From Maritalea sp047634455 (GTDB lineage Bacteria; Pseudomonadota; Alphaproteobacteria; Rhizobiales; Devosiaceae): DNA of 55,008 nucleotides. Position 1 is the first letter of the stretch. The number at the start of each line of letters is the position of its first letter. Under the pieces are notes generated by a model that saw only the letters and a list, made by a program, of their open reading frames with translations, searched no databases and was not told the DNA's origin. The position numbers were made by a program, and so were the translations under genes. This document shows, one piece after another, positions 8,675 through 18,312 of the stretch. Location of the stretch: positions 1-55,008 of the forward strand of contig NZ_JBLIAI010000014.1 of NCBI RefSeq assembly GCF_047634455.1, in the 5' to 3' direction.

Positions 8675-9979
8675 ATGACCCGCACCGATGAGATCACGCA
8701 GCGCCTGCTGGCGCTGCATCCTAAAAAGATGGACCTTTCGTTGGAACGATTGATGCGTTTGCTTGAGCAATTGGGTCATCCTGAGAAACGTTTGCCGCCG
8801 GTTATTCATGTTGCAGGCACCAATGGCAAGGGCTCTACCATTGCCTTTATGCGCGCGATGCTGGAAGCCGCTGGGAAACGGGTTCATGTCTATGTCAGCC
8901 CGCACCTGACCCACTTTAACGAGCGGTTTCGACTAGCTGGGTCGCTGGTTGACGAAACCCGTTTAAACGAAGCGTTGGAGCGGGTCGAGCGGATCAATGA
9001 CGGGCAAACGATCACCTTCTTTGAGATTACCACGGCGGTCGCCTTTGTTTTGTTTTCTGAAGTCGATGCCGACTATGTTTTGCTTGAAACAGGGCTTGGT
9101 GGGCGATTGGACAGCACCAATGTGGTGGAAAAACCGCTAGGTTGTGTCATTACGCCTATCTCCATCGACCATATTCAGTTTTTGGGCGACACGATTGAAA
9201 AAATCGCCTTTGAAAAAGCAGGCATTTTGAAGTCTGGCGCAAAGGCTGTGTTTTCGCGGCAACCCCATGATGCGATGGACGTGTTGGAAAAACGCGCTGC
9301 GGAGTTGGGCATTGTGCCTTTCATTTGCGGGCAAGATTTTGATGGCTATCCAGAGCGCAATCGTTTTGTCTATCAAGACCTTGACGGCCTTGAAGACCTC
9401 CCCGCGCCACGCCTGCACGGTATCCATCAATATGAGAATGCGTCCACCGCCATTGCCGCGCTAAAACATTTTGGCGCCGGCATCACGTCAGAAACGATTG
9501 CAGCAGGCATGCAAAACGTTGTTTGGCCGGCGCGCATGCAGCCCTTGCCCGGATTATTGCAAAACATGCTGGCGGTGGGCAGTGACCTGTGGCTCGACGG
9601 CGGGCACAATTTGGCGGGCGCACAAGTGTTGGCCCAGGCGCTGGGCGATCTTAATGAACGTCAATCTAGGCCGTTAACCCTAATACTCGGCATGCTGGGC
9701 AACAAGGATGTTGAAGGCTATCTGAACTGTTTTAAAGGCTTGGCCAAGCGGGTCATCACGGTGCCGGTCCCGGCCGATGACTTGACGACAAACGCGGGCA
9801 CTTTGCCTGAAGTTCTTGCCGAATTGGCGATTAAACACGGTTTTGCAGCCACCCACACCCAATCAGTGCAGGACGCGCTTAAACTGGTGGCGCGCGATGA
9901 ACCACAACGGGTGGTGATTTGTGGATCGCTTTATTTGGCCGGTGATGTTTTGGGACAAAACAAAACGCCGCCCGTGTGA
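8675..9979 (+). CDS. folC: Folylpolyglutamate synthase / dihydrofolate synthase
   Basis: Adds glutamate to dihydropteroate and to folates. A Mur-ligase-like protein of 434 residues with the ATP loop HVAGTNGKGST at about residues 46-56, the SPHLTHFNERF segment, LLETGLGGRLDSTNVV, the metal-site region ITPISIDHIQFLG, and a C-terminal domain with LWLDGGHN and LILGMLGNKD. It starts six bases after accD, so the two are probably co-transcribed; accD-folC adjacency is common in Proteobacteria. Confidence 0.95.
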   Translation: MTRTDEITQRLLALHPKKMDLSLERLMRLLEQLGHPEKRLPPVIHVAGTNGKGSTIAFMRAMLEAAGKRVHVYVSPHLTHFNERFRLAGSLVDETRLNEALERVERINDGQTITFFEITTAVAFVLFSEVDADYVLLETGLGGRLDSTNVVEKPLGCVITPISIDHIQFLGDTIEKIAFEKAGILKSGAKAVFSRQPHDAMDVLEKRAAELGIVPFICGQDFDGYPERNRFVYQDLDGLEDLPAPRLHGIHQYENASTAIAALKHFGAGITSETIAAGMQNVVWPARMQPLPGLLQNMLAVGSDLWLDGGHNLAGAQVLAQALGDLNERQSRPLTLILGMLGNKDVEGYLNCFKGLAKRVITVPVPADDLTTNAGTLPEVLAELAIKHGFAATHTQSVQDALKLVARDEPQRVVICGSLYLAGDVLGQNKTPPV

Positions 9980-10537
9980 TTTCGTCTAAATAAAGGTGCT
10001 TTTGGGGTGCGCTGGGGTTTTTGGTTTACCCCCCACCCCAGCCCTCCCCACAAGGGGGAGGGAGAAGACTGAGGATGCCGACAAATTTGAAAGATGGGAT
10101 TTGTGATTTAATTGCTGCGGATGACACGAAAACCAAACCTAATTTCCCTCCCCCTTTGTGGGGAGTGGAACAGAGGCAGTGCCTTGAATGTGCTTAAATT
10201 TGCGACCCTGGCTCTCGCAAAAAGTAGAAATGTAAGCTGCCTCCATTCCTATCCCATCAAATCTCTCTCAGGTTCTTCGCTCGGATACCCCAAATCGATG
10301 ACTTGACGTTTTGGTTTCCCTCCCCCTTGTGGGGAGGGATTAAGGGTGGGGGGAAGCCAGTCGTGCGCTCAAAAGGGTCGGATTAAACCAAACATCCAAC
10401 TGATTTGGCAAACCGCGTATAACCAACTACAAGCCAAAAACGCTTCCCACGTGCCCGACATGGGGCGATACACTTGCAAACAAAACGCCGCCCCATTAGT
10501 TGGCGCGGCGTTCTAATTTTAACAATTTGAGGATGGC
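9980..10537. repeat. Intergenic region with three CCCTCCCC/GGGGAGGG hairpin repeats
   Basis: A gene-free stretch between folC and the converging thioredoxin gene. It has a perfect hairpin CCCTCCCC-ACAAG-GGGGAGGG at 10042-10062, a degenerate copy in opposite orientation at 10146-10168, and a good opposite copy at 10318-10338. The outer copies share flanks too: TTGGTTTACC... reading in and GGGTGGGGGG reading out. Such GC-rich interspersed hairpins are common between genes in Rhizobiales genomes. No credible ORF lies between them. Confidence 0.7.
10478..10512 (-). terminator. Rho-independent terminator of the thioredoxin pair
   Basis: Read on the minus strand, AACGCCGC (10512-10505) pairs with GCGGCGTT (10491-10484) and is followed by TTGTTTG. 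It lies 25 bases after the stop of the downstream thioredoxin gene. Confidence 0.75.
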
Positions 10538-10861
10538 CTAAGCCTCATAGCTTTCCAGCCACTTAACCAGCCCCACATGTGACAGGGTCGCGCCGACTTT
10601 CATATCCACCACTTCGCCTTGTTTGAACAGCAAGTAAGTTGGCATGTTGCGCACCCCATATTGGCTCATCGTTGAAGGGTTATCCGCACCATTGAGCTTT
10701 ACAAGCTTCACACGTCCGGTCAAATCTTGGGCCGCTTTTTCTAAAATCGGATCCATCGCCTTGCATGGTGCGCACCATTCGGCCCAAAAATCGACCAAGA
10801 CAGGTTGATCGCTTTGCAACACTTCGGAAGCAAAGTTTTGGTCATCGACATCTTTGAGCAT
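10538..10861 (-). CDS. Thioredoxin-like protein, second tandem copy (WCAPCK)
   Basis: Thiol-disulfide oxidoreductase of 107 residues with the thioredoxin fold: DFWAEWCAPCK carries the redox pair, and the cis-proline lies in NMPTYLLF. It has no signal peptide, so it is cytosolic. It lies 14 bases downstream of the gene for a WCGPCK thioredoxin of identical length and is clearly a diverged duplicate: the buried helix reads KLNGADNPSTMSQYGV instead of KLNVDENPNIAAKYGI. Alanine in the redox loop should shift its potential; its partner is unknown. Confidence 0.88.
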   Translation of the reverse strand: MLKDVDDQNFASEVLQSDQPVLVDFWAEWCAPCKAMDPILEKAAQDLTGRVKLVKLNGADNPSTMSQYGVRNMPTYLLFKQGEVVDMKVGATLSHVGLVKWLESYEA

Positions 10862-10875
10862 GGTGGTTTTCCCTA

Positions 10876-11199
10876 TTAAGCTGCGTGACCTTCAAGCCAT
10901 TTAACAAGACCAGCTTTTGGTTCGCCTGCGCCAACTTTCATGTCAGCCGCTTCGCCACCTTTGAACAAGATCATGGTTGGGATTGAGCGAATGCCATATT
11001 TGGCTGCAATGTTTGGGTTTTCATCCACATTGAGCTTAACGATTTTCACGCGTCCGGCCATCTCATTTGAAATTTCTTCCAAAACAGGTGCAATCGCTTT
11101 ACATGGTCCGCACCATTCTGCCCAAAAATCGACCAAAACTGGTACGTCTGCGCCCAGAACTTCTTCAGAGAATTGTGCTTCTGATACTTGGGTGGTCAT
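10876..11199 (-). CDS. trxA: Thioredoxin
   Basis: Canonical cytosolic thioredoxin of 107 residues: DFWAEWCGPCK redox site, buried aspartate in VLVDFWA, cis-proline in SIPTMILFKGG. It supplies electrons to ribonucleotide reductase and other enzymes through thioredoxin reductase. It lies downstream of addA on the same strand, an arrangement I know from other Rhizobiales. A second copy follows after 14 bases. Confidence 0.95.
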   Translation of the reverse strand: MTTQVSEAQFSEEVLGADVPVLVDFWAEWCGPCKAIAPVLEEISNEMAGRVKIVKLNVDENPNIAAKYGIRSIPTMILFKGGEAADMKVGAGEPKAGLVKWLEGHAA

Positions 11200-11271
11200 A
11201 GCCTGCCCCTTTCTTGAATTATTACTCGGTTAAGTTGAACGTAAGAAGAGTCGTCGTCCGGTTCAAGCAAA

Positions 11272-14200
11272 TCACGACGAGGTGAACGATTTTGTGGTCG
11301 ATTGAAATTCAGAATCTAACAATTTGGACATTTGCGCATTCTGTGTCCACAAAATCGCACAATTTATCGGAAGATTTGGAAACTGATTGCGCAAGGCGGC
11401 ACGGTAACGCGTCAGCTGGGTGCGATAGTTTTTAGGAATGGCGTCGCTTGCCGATGGCGGATTGGCGTCTGATTTAAAGTCAACAATCAGCACTTCTTGA
11501 TCAGTGATCAGCAACCTGTCAATTCGCCCGGTGATGCGCGACGGCTTGCCTTCATAGTGAATGTCAGCGGCCACCGCTACTTCGCCACGCGATTGTACGC
11601 CAAACAGGTCGGCAAAATTTGGGTTACTAAGAATAGCATTTGCTTCACCAATCATCGCTTCATGCAATTCAGGGCGAATTGGCATGAGGGACAAAAGCGC
11701 CTGCGCGGCCATTTTATCGCGCTCAGCCTCAGAAAATCTGGGCATGAATTGCAACAAGGCGTGCAAGGCTGTGCCGCGCACCCGTGCAGTTTCGCGATCT
11801 AGGCTGCCCCCTTTGCCCGACGGGGCAGTTTCATCATGTTTTGAGGGTTCAACAATGCGTCTAACGACAGGCTCAGGCGCTGCACTTGTTAGCCAATCGG
11901 GCGAAGGGGCCACAATCGGTTTTAGATCAATTGCGCGGCCCAAGGGTTTATGCTTAGCATCCGCTGGATAGCGCCACGCAACGATCTGATCATCGACTTT
12001 GATCGATGCACAATGGGGCGCGAGGCCATCATAGACCATTTGGTACCAGCTTTTGTCCTGCCCCCGTTTGGCGACACCGGTAATGTACAGTTCGTCTTCT
12101 GCGCGGGTCAGGGCCACATAAAGTTTGCGGCGATATTCGGCTTGGTCCTTATTTTTCTCAGTTTCAATCAGTTCTTGCACAAGGGCTGCTTGATTATTTG
12201 ATGAGCCGTTCGCCCATAAAAGATATGCGTTTTGCGGCGCATCATGATCTGCTTCGATCAGAATCGATTTGGCGTTCTGCTTGCCTGCGGGTGCAGATGT
12301 TGCATCAACGCAAAAGACAATTGGTGCTTCCAAGCCTTTTGCGCCATGCACGGTCATCACGCGAATGGCGTCGCCTGCTTCGCTCAGTTCGCGTTTGATC
12401 TGGCTTTCGCTTTGTCGCATGGAGGTAACGAACCCAAGGATGGAGGGTTGATCAGTTTGTTCGTGGGCCAATGCCATGTTCAAAAACTCGTTCACCACAT
12501 CGTCAATTTCTGCGCCCAAACGGGTATGGAATTTTTGCAGTCCTTGTTCTTTGAACATGATGTGCGCAAAAAACTCGTACGGGCGATCAAGATCGATCCG
12601 ATTGCGCCAACGCCGGATGGTTTCAACAGCAACCTGCGCAACATCGTTGCTTTTTGCATCAGCTTGAAGCTGCACCCACAAAGGCCAAACGGGTGATTGG
12701 TTTTGCATGCGGCATTTGCCGTTACGACTGCCGCGCGCCAGGGCGAACAGCTGATCTTCGTCCCAGCCGAAAAGCGGCGAGCGCAGCAAGGTCGCCAAAC
12801 CCAAATCGTCGGCGGGGTTCAACATGACGTCCGCCAGAACCAACAAATCCTCGACAGCGATGTGGGTGGACACGGTCAGTTTATCTTCGCCCAAATTGGG
12901 CAGGCCCTTTTGCTTGAGCGCGCGGATCACGGCTTTAAACATCGCGCCGCGCGACTGCACGAGGATCAAAATGTCACCCGGCTTGACCACCGCATCTCGA
13001 TTGCCCAATTGGCGACCGGAAGTGACCCACTGATTGATTTTGGTGGCGATTTTGTCGGCCAAAATATCTTCGGGACGAGCGCGCGGTTCGCTGGCATTTG
13101 TTTTGTAGATTTGATCGGTTTGCGGTTCGTCCGGCTTTTCAACTGGTGGCCACATCTCAACCATGCCGCCGCCCATGGTGCGGGCCGCTTCATGCACGGT
13201 TTTCTCATCATCCCCCGTTAGTCCCTCATGGGCGAATGGACGCTCAAAAACATAGTCTACAGCGCCAAGAATAGTTTCAACCGTACGGAAGCTGGTTTTT
13301 AGCGTTATGCTCTCCCAGCTGCGTGCCGCCGTCAAAGCCTGCAAACCAAGCTTGCGGCCCGTCTCGCCAAATAAGCGCGGCTCTGCGCCTTGGAAACTAA
13401 AGATCGATTGTTTTTCGTCGCCCACAGCAAACACTGATCGTGGGCGTTCGATTGCGCTTTCGCCATCGAAAAAGTCGGCGAGTAGCGCCTCCACAATCCG
13501 CCATTGTTCTGGGTTGGTGTCTTGGCTTTCATCGACCAAAATATGGGTGATGCCTGCATCCAGCTTATAGGCGATCCAGTCTTTGAATTCAGACTTCTCC
13601 AAGAGTAGGCGCAAATGGATGATCAGATCATCAAAATCAAGCAGCGCCCGCCCGCGCTTTTGCACATCATACTGGTTAAAGATCGCTTCAATCGTCGCCA
13701 GCAGCGCCATGGAGTGATCAAGCGTTTGCGCGGCCCTGTAGGTTTGAAACAAGCCTTCAAGCCGCTCAGTCTCCTGCTCTAGCCGTTCTGCGAGCAATGG
13801 ATCGTGCTTGGCAACACCAGAATGGGCTTCATGGCCTTTGCCCGGACGGGTGCCTTCAGGTTTTAGAAATGTGGCAAACATCAATTCTGGCGATGGCGGC
13901 GATCCGACGGCTTTTGTGAGTTTCTTGTTGAAGTTTTTTGCGACGCCGAGATGCGTTAGTTCAGCGGAAACAGCGCCATATTCGCTTGGCGGCAGAATTG
14001 CGCCGTTCAAAACCTGATCGGTAATGCGGGTTAAAGTGTCTTCAGTGCCAAGGCCCAAAAGGTTTTGCAAGTTGGTCTGGCAGCGGCTTTTATTGTTAAG
14101 CACCAAACGCAGTTTTGCGCCGAACGACAAAGCGCCAGAAATCGCGTCCTCAAGTGCTGTATCAGAAGCTATGTCAAACAATTGGGTGACAGCTTGCTTG

Positions 14201-14742
14201 AGTTCAGGATCATCAACCCGTTGGGCGAGCACCTTTTCGCGAGCTGCGCGCAGCAATTCGAACTGCTCAGCGTCATCGATCACTTGAAAGTCGAACGGCA
14301 CGCCAGCTTCCAGCGGGAACCGATGCAACACGCTCTCACAAAAAGCGTGGATGGTGTTGATTTTCAAACCGCCAGGGGTTTCGAGGGCTCGTGCAAAAAG
14401 CTGGCGCGCATGGTTTAGGCGTTTTTCGTCCGGGCGCTTATGCTCAAGATCGATAATCGCCTCAACCAGCTTTTCCTCGTCCATCACCGCCCATTGGCCG
14501 AGCACTTTGGTAACGCGGGCGCGCATTTCAGCGGCGGCGGCCTTGGTGTAGGTCAAGCAAAGCACTTGTTCGGGCGGCACCCCATCAATCAGCAACCGCA
14601 AAACGCGACGACTGAGCACATAGGTTTTGCCGGAGCCCGCATTGGCTTTCACCCAAACATTGGTGCTCGGGTCTGCGGCGATTTTTTGACTATTTTGCGT
14701 TTCATCAGAGATCGAAAGGGGGCCACGAGGTCCATTACTCAT
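11272..14742 (-). CDS. addA: Double-strand break repair helicase-nuclease AddA
   Basis: Subunit A of the AddAB (RecBCD-like) complex, which processes DNA ends for RecA-dependent repair. 1156 residues. UvrD-type helicase motifs in order: ANAGSGKT (33-40), LTYTKAAAAEM, HAFCESVL, LVDESQDT, GDEKQSIFSFQGA, VMTVHGAKGLEAP and KLYVALTRAEDEL. A C-terminal PD-(D/E)XK nuclease shows GRIDRLL and VLIVDFKSD. The start overlaps the addB stop by four bases, so translation is coupled. Confidence 0.95.
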   Translation of the reverse strand: MSNGPRGPLSISDETQNSQKIAADPSTNVWVKANAGSGKTYVLSRRVLRLLIDGVPPEQVLCLTYTKAAAAEMRARVTKVLGQWAVMDEEKLVEAIIDLEHKRPDEKRLNHARQLFARALETPGGLKINTIHAFCESVLHRFPLEAGVPFDFQVIDDAEQFELLRAAREKVLAQRVDDPELKQAVTQLFDIASDTALEDAISGALSFGAKLRLVLNNKSRCQTNLQNLLGLGTEDTLTRITDQVLNGAILPPSEYGAVSAELTHLGVAKNFNKKLTKAVGSPPSPELMFATFLKPEGTRPGKGHEAHSGVAKHDPLLAERLEQETERLEGLFQTYRAAQTLDHSMALLATIEAIFNQYDVQKRGRALLDFDDLIIHLRLLLEKSEFKDWIAYKLDAGITHILVDESQDTNPEQWRIVEALLADFFDGESAIERPRSVFAVGDEKQSIFSFQGAEPRLFGETGRKLGLQALTAARSWESITLKTSFRTVETILGAVDYVFERPFAHEGLTGDDEKTVHEAARTMGGGMVEMWPPVEKPDEPQTDQIYKTNASEPRARPEDILADKIATKINQWVTSGRQLGNRDAVVKPGDILILVQSRGAMFKAVIRALKQKGLPNLGEDKLTVSTHIAVEDLLVLADVMLNPADDLGLATLLRSPLFGWDEDQLFALARGSRNGKCRMQNQSPVWPLWVQLQADAKSNDVAQVAVETIRRWRNRIDLDRPYEFFAHIMFKEQGLQKFHTRLGAEIDDVVNEFLNMALAHEQTDQPSILGFVTSMRQSESQIKRELSEAGDAIRVMTVHGAKGLEAPIVFCVDATSAPAGKQNAKSILIEADHDAPQNAYLLWANGSSNNQAALVQELIETEKNKDQAEYRRKLYVALTRAEDELYITGVAKRGQDKSWYQMVYDGLAPHCASIKVDDQIVAWRYPADAKHKPLGRAIDLKPIVAPSPDWLTSAAPEPVVRRIVEPSKHDETAPSGKGGSLDRETARVRGTALHALLQFMPRFSEAERDKMAAQALLSLMPIRPELHEAMIGEANAILSNPNFADLFGVQSRGEVAVAADIHYEGKPSRITGRIDRLLITDQEVLIVDFKSDANPPSASDAIPKNYRTQLTRYRAALRNQFPNLPINCAILWTQNAQMSKLLDSEFQSTTKSFTSS

Positions 14743-17700
14743 TCCTCATCTCCTTGATCAATCATCCATTCTTTTTGCCGCGCGAAATGGTCGTAATCGC
14801 CCGCATATTGCTGGTTTTCTTTTGGCATCAACTGCGCCGCCATGGCGGTTTCATCGCGCAAAAGCATCATGTCCGCATAGGCGGAAAAGTGCCGCCAATA
14901 ATCGTCGATCAGCGCATCAAGACCTTGTTTTCCGGTGGCGAAATTAGTGATTTCAAACGGGTCTGGGCCATGCGATAATTTGATGTAGGTGAGCGCATCA
15001 CTGTCGGCTTTTGGCACATCAGCAAATCCGGCGTGGCGCAAAATCATCGCCTCCATGGGCAATTGCGGGCTCATGAAATTTTGCATGTCTTTTACGGTTG
15101 GAATAGAACCAGTTTTAAAATCAATCAGTTCCGCAGCCCCATCAAGTTGAATATCAACCCGATCGGCATAACCATAAATTTCGAACTGGGCGCTGGCGAC
15201 GGGCAGAGTGGTTGCGCCAAATTTTTCGGCATAACGTTGGCTGATCTTCGGGTCGCGCGCAGTTTCATAGGCAATCACTTTGTGCGCAATTGCTGCGAAC
15301 CGCTTCAGCCAAATGTCGCGCCGATCCGCCACATCATCAAGGCGTTGATATATGTTGGTCGCAATATCCATCAAGGCCCGATGCGCGTTTGGCGCAGTGA
15401 AATCATTGCCCTCTTCGACGAATGAGCCGAGCACATCATGGATCAAGCTGCCGCGTTCTGCGGTATCGGGCGCAGCGCCCAAGGGCCGCAGTTTTTTGAG
15501 GCCTAAAACGTGCTTTGCGTAAATCGCATAAGGGTCGCGGATCAGCGTTTCAATTTCAGTGATCGACAGGCGGCGCGGGCGGACATTTGCAGGGGGAGCG
15601 GGGACAGGTCGGCGGCTAAGTTTTGGGGTGTCCACCGCATCGATGGACTTGAGGTAAGTCTTGAAATGAGCCGTTTTTGCATAGAGGGTTTTGGTGCGGG
15701 TTTCGCCCAAAAAAGCTTCTAACCGTTGGATAAAACGAGAGGGATCAGAAGGCGATGTGCCGCGCCGCTTTGCATAGGTGATCAACAGTTTTTGAGCCCC
15801 CATGCCCATCAAAAAATCGTGGGCCGCAAGACCAACTTTTCGCTCAGGCGGGTCAAGCGATAAAGCCAGTTTCATGCCACGTGAAAGCCATGGTCCCGGC
15901 TCTGCGATTTCGGGCCAGACGCCCTCGTTTAAACCGGCCAAAATCATCATGTCAGCACTAAGAAGACGGGCTTCAATACGGCCCCAAATTTGCACATCTT
16001 GGCGTGTGGTTTCGGGTGGGCGAACGGTAATATTTTGCATCAACAGGCCGATGGAATTGATCACATCATGGGGAGTTGAAGCGGGTGAAAAATGGGTGCA
16101 GCGGGCCAAATCTTCGGCCCATTGCATCAGCTCAATGACCCCTTGGAACATCCCACTTTGTGCCGCGTCTGTACCGCAAATGTTTCGCACAAGTGCCGGG
16201 ACAGTTTGGGCAATTCTAGTCATGTTCCAACAAACGTTTCCATCGTCAAGAATTGGCGCGATTGCTGTGTGCACATCATCAATCAATTGCGTGAGTGCAT
16301 CCGCCTCATCTTGGCTAAGACGCTTTGTCACGCGCTTGGTTTTTTTCGCTGCGTTGTCAGCAATCAGCTGTTTGATGCCTGCAAGCCCATTGATGCCGCG
16401 CGCGCCGCGCAGCACACTCAGATCGAGCAATTCGCGCAGTTTTGATATTTCGGACCGTTCTCGGCCTAGTCGCACATTGCGGTTGGCGAGCAGCGCGATC
16501 AAGTCAACTGGCTTGAAGTCTGATTTTAAGGCCGCCAACAATTGGCGCAGCAAGCGCCCGGCGGGCGACTGATTGAGCGGCATGCCCGCGCTGTCATCGA
16601 TGACAATATCAAACCGCTCGAGTTCTACCTTGATCCGGCGCGCCAGATCTCGGTCCGGGGATATGATGCCCACTTGTTGACCGTTTCCTACAGCCTCGCG
16701 GGCCGCAAGCGCAATCGCGCGCGCTTCCTGGTCCAGATTATCAACGCCCAATAGTCCGACGTGATTGAGCGCATGATCCAACGCAACTGGGTCAATGCTT
16801 GATCTATCATGATGCCAATTGGCCGTTTGTTCAGGTCGAGCCAAAGTCGCGTTGAGAACGATTGAACGCACACTTGTTGACGCACCCAATTCTTGCACGG
16901 CGGCAGGACCTTCGCCGATTTGGCGCAACAATTTTGCCATGCCAAATTGTGGATGAGCGTGGCATTCATTTTTGTCTTCAATCAGGTGCGCCTGCTCGTT
17001 TGCAGACATCGATACATCAAAGCCGGGCAACACAATCGCGGCGTTCGGCAGTTTAGCAATTGCGGCGAGAAAACGCTTGGTTGCAGGCACAGAACCGGTT
17101 GACCCTGCGGCAATGACAGGACGATCAGTGTAGCGCAGGGGCAATGACGCGGTAGCAAAATCAAAGCGTTGACGGCGCAACAAAGCAGCATCGATTTGTC
17201 CGATTTCGGCAAGGTGAGCGGGCCAGGCCTCAAATGCAATTTCTAAAAATTGCAGCGTTTCTTGCCAATTTTGCGCCAACTCTTCTGGCACCAATTGTTT
17301 GATGCGTTCAAAACCAACTTCTTCGGTTAAAAAATCGTCGATCAATCCGCCAAGGCTTTGGGCCATGGCCAAAATTTCAGTCGTCGAGGGGGGTGATGAA
17401 AATCCCGGCTGTCCGCTTTTTGCTGCGGTTTCAGCCCATTTTTGGATCAACTGACTGAGAATTGTGGTGCGGTAAAGCTTTGAGGTTACATTGAAACTTT
17501 CAACATCCGGATCGGTGAAAAACGCGTTTTCTGCATCATCACCCTCCCCCATGGTGAAGATATTTGGCAACAATTGACTGCCCTGATTGAGCTTGATCAA
17601 CTGATCTATCAGGGCCAATCGTGCGCGCTTGGTGGGCAAATAGATCGTGATATCAGAAAGCCAGAACGGCCCACTTCGCGGCCAATTGGGCAACAAGCTG

Positions 17701-17777
17701 CCGTCCATCAAACCTTGCGCAAGCGTTGGCAAAAACGGCGCATGGGGCGGGATGGAAAACAGCTTTTGGTGTTGCAT
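14739..17777 (-). CDS. addB: Double-strand break repair protein AddB
   Basis: Partner of AddA, 1012 residues. The N-terminal region is helicase-like but has no clear Walker A lysine motif, as usual for the alphaproteobacterial branch. The C-terminal nuclease domain shows YGYADRVDI and AELIDFKTGS (catalytic Asp and Lys). I see no four-cysteine iron-sulfur cluster of the Bacillus AddB type. ATG 17777 follows the tsaE stop by 28 bases, so tsaE-addB-addA probably form one transcript. Confidence 0.92.
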   Translation of the reverse strand: MQHQKLFSIPPHAPFLPTLAQGLMDGSLLPNWPRSGPFWLSDITIYLPTKRARLALIDQLIKLNQGSQLLPNIFTMGEGDDAENAFFTDPDVESFNVTSKLYRTTILSQLIQKWAETAAKSGQPGFSSPPSTTEILAMAQSLGGLIDDFLTEEVGFERIKQLVPEELAQNWQETLQFLEIAFEAWPAHLAEIGQIDAALLRRQRFDFATASLPLRYTDRPVIAAGSTGSVPATKRFLAAIAKLPNAAIVLPGFDVSMSANEQAHLIEDKNECHAHPQFGMAKLLRQIGEGPAAVQELGASTSVRSIVLNATLARPEQTANWHHDRSSIDPVALDHALNHVGLLGVDNLDQEARAIALAAREAVGNGQQVGIISPDRDLARRIKVELERFDIVIDDSAGMPLNQSPAGRLLRQLLAALKSDFKPVDLIALLANRNVRLGRERSEISKLRELLDLSVLRGARGINGLAGIKQLIADNAAKKTKRVTKRLSQDEADALTQLIDDVHTAIAPILDDGNVCWNMTRIAQTVPALVRNICGTDAAQSGMFQGVIELMQWAEDLARCTHFSPASTPHDVINSIGLLMQNITVRPPETTRQDVQIWGRIEARLLSADMMILAGLNEGVWPEIAEPGPWLSRGMKLALSLDPPERKVGLAAHDFLMGMGAQKLLITYAKRRGTSPSDPSRFIQRLEAFLGETRTKTLYAKTAHFKTYLKSIDAVDTPKLSRRPVPAPPANVRPRRLSITEIETLIRDPYAIYAKHVLGLKKLRPLGAAPDTAERGSLIHDVLGSFVEEGNDFTAPNAHRALMDIATNIYQRLDDVADRRDIWLKRFAAIAHKVIAYETARDPKISQRYAEKFGATTLPVASAQFEIYGYADRVDIQLDGAAELIDFKTGSIPTVKDMQNFMSPQLPMEAMILRHAGFADVPKADSDALTYIKLSHGPDPFEITNFATGKQGLDALIDDYWRHFSAYADMMLLRDETAMAAQLMPKENQQYAGDYDHFARQKEWMIDQGDEE

Positions 17778-17805
17778 TGCAACTTTTGCCTTAGGACGGA
17801 GCGAA

Positions 17806-18300
17806 TTAGATTGTTAGATGAATATCTGAATGGGATTCGAGCAGCGCGGCAAGCGATTTCAGGTCATTTGCTTGAGCGGTGACGGTCAAAATGCGGCCCT
17901 CTGCCTGGCCACTGACATTCTTAATGGCCAGCGCGTAACGGGCTTTGTCACTTAAGTCTGGCAACCGATCAGGCCATTCAATCAGCATCAAATGCTCACC
18001 GTCAAAAAGCCCGAGTTCTTCGGCTTCACTTTCATCTGACAAACGATATAGATCGGCGTGAAGGCAAGCGATGGTCGGAAAATGGTACGGCTGAACGAGC
18101 GAAAAAGTTGGGCTTGGGACTTCCAATTCTGGATCGTTTGCCAGTTCTCTCAACAAACAGCGCGCGAAGAAAGATTTTCCCGCGCCCAAATCGCCAGACA
18201 GCAAAATCACGTCGTCAGCCTTTACAATTTGTGCAAAGGCGCGCGCGAGCTGCTTCGTGCCGTTTTCGGTTTCAATCTTGTAGTGCGCTTGGTCCGTCAT
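17806..18300 (-). CDS. tsaE: tRNA threonylcarbamoyladenosine biosynthesis ATPase TsaE
   Basis: ATPase that drives the TsaB-TsaD-TsaE complex in making t6A37 of ANN-decoding tRNAs. 164 residues. Walker A GDLGAGKS at 36-43, the family motif PSPTFSLVQPY at about 64-74, and LMLIEWPDRLPD near the C-terminus. It lies between divL (12-base gap) and addB. I recall that related genomes often carry a sugar kinase and a nucleotidyltransferase (amgK/murU type) between tsaE and addB; neither is here. Confidence 0.93.
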   Translation of the reverse strand: MTDQAHYKIETENGTKQLARAFAQIVKADDVILLSGDLGAGKSFFARCLLRELANDPELEVPSPTFSLVQPYHFPTIACLHADLYRLSDESEAEELGLFDGEHLMLIEWPDRLPDLSDKARYALAIKNVSGQAEGRILTVTAQANDLKSLAALLESHSDIHLTI

Positions 18301-18312
18301 TTTCGGTCCACA

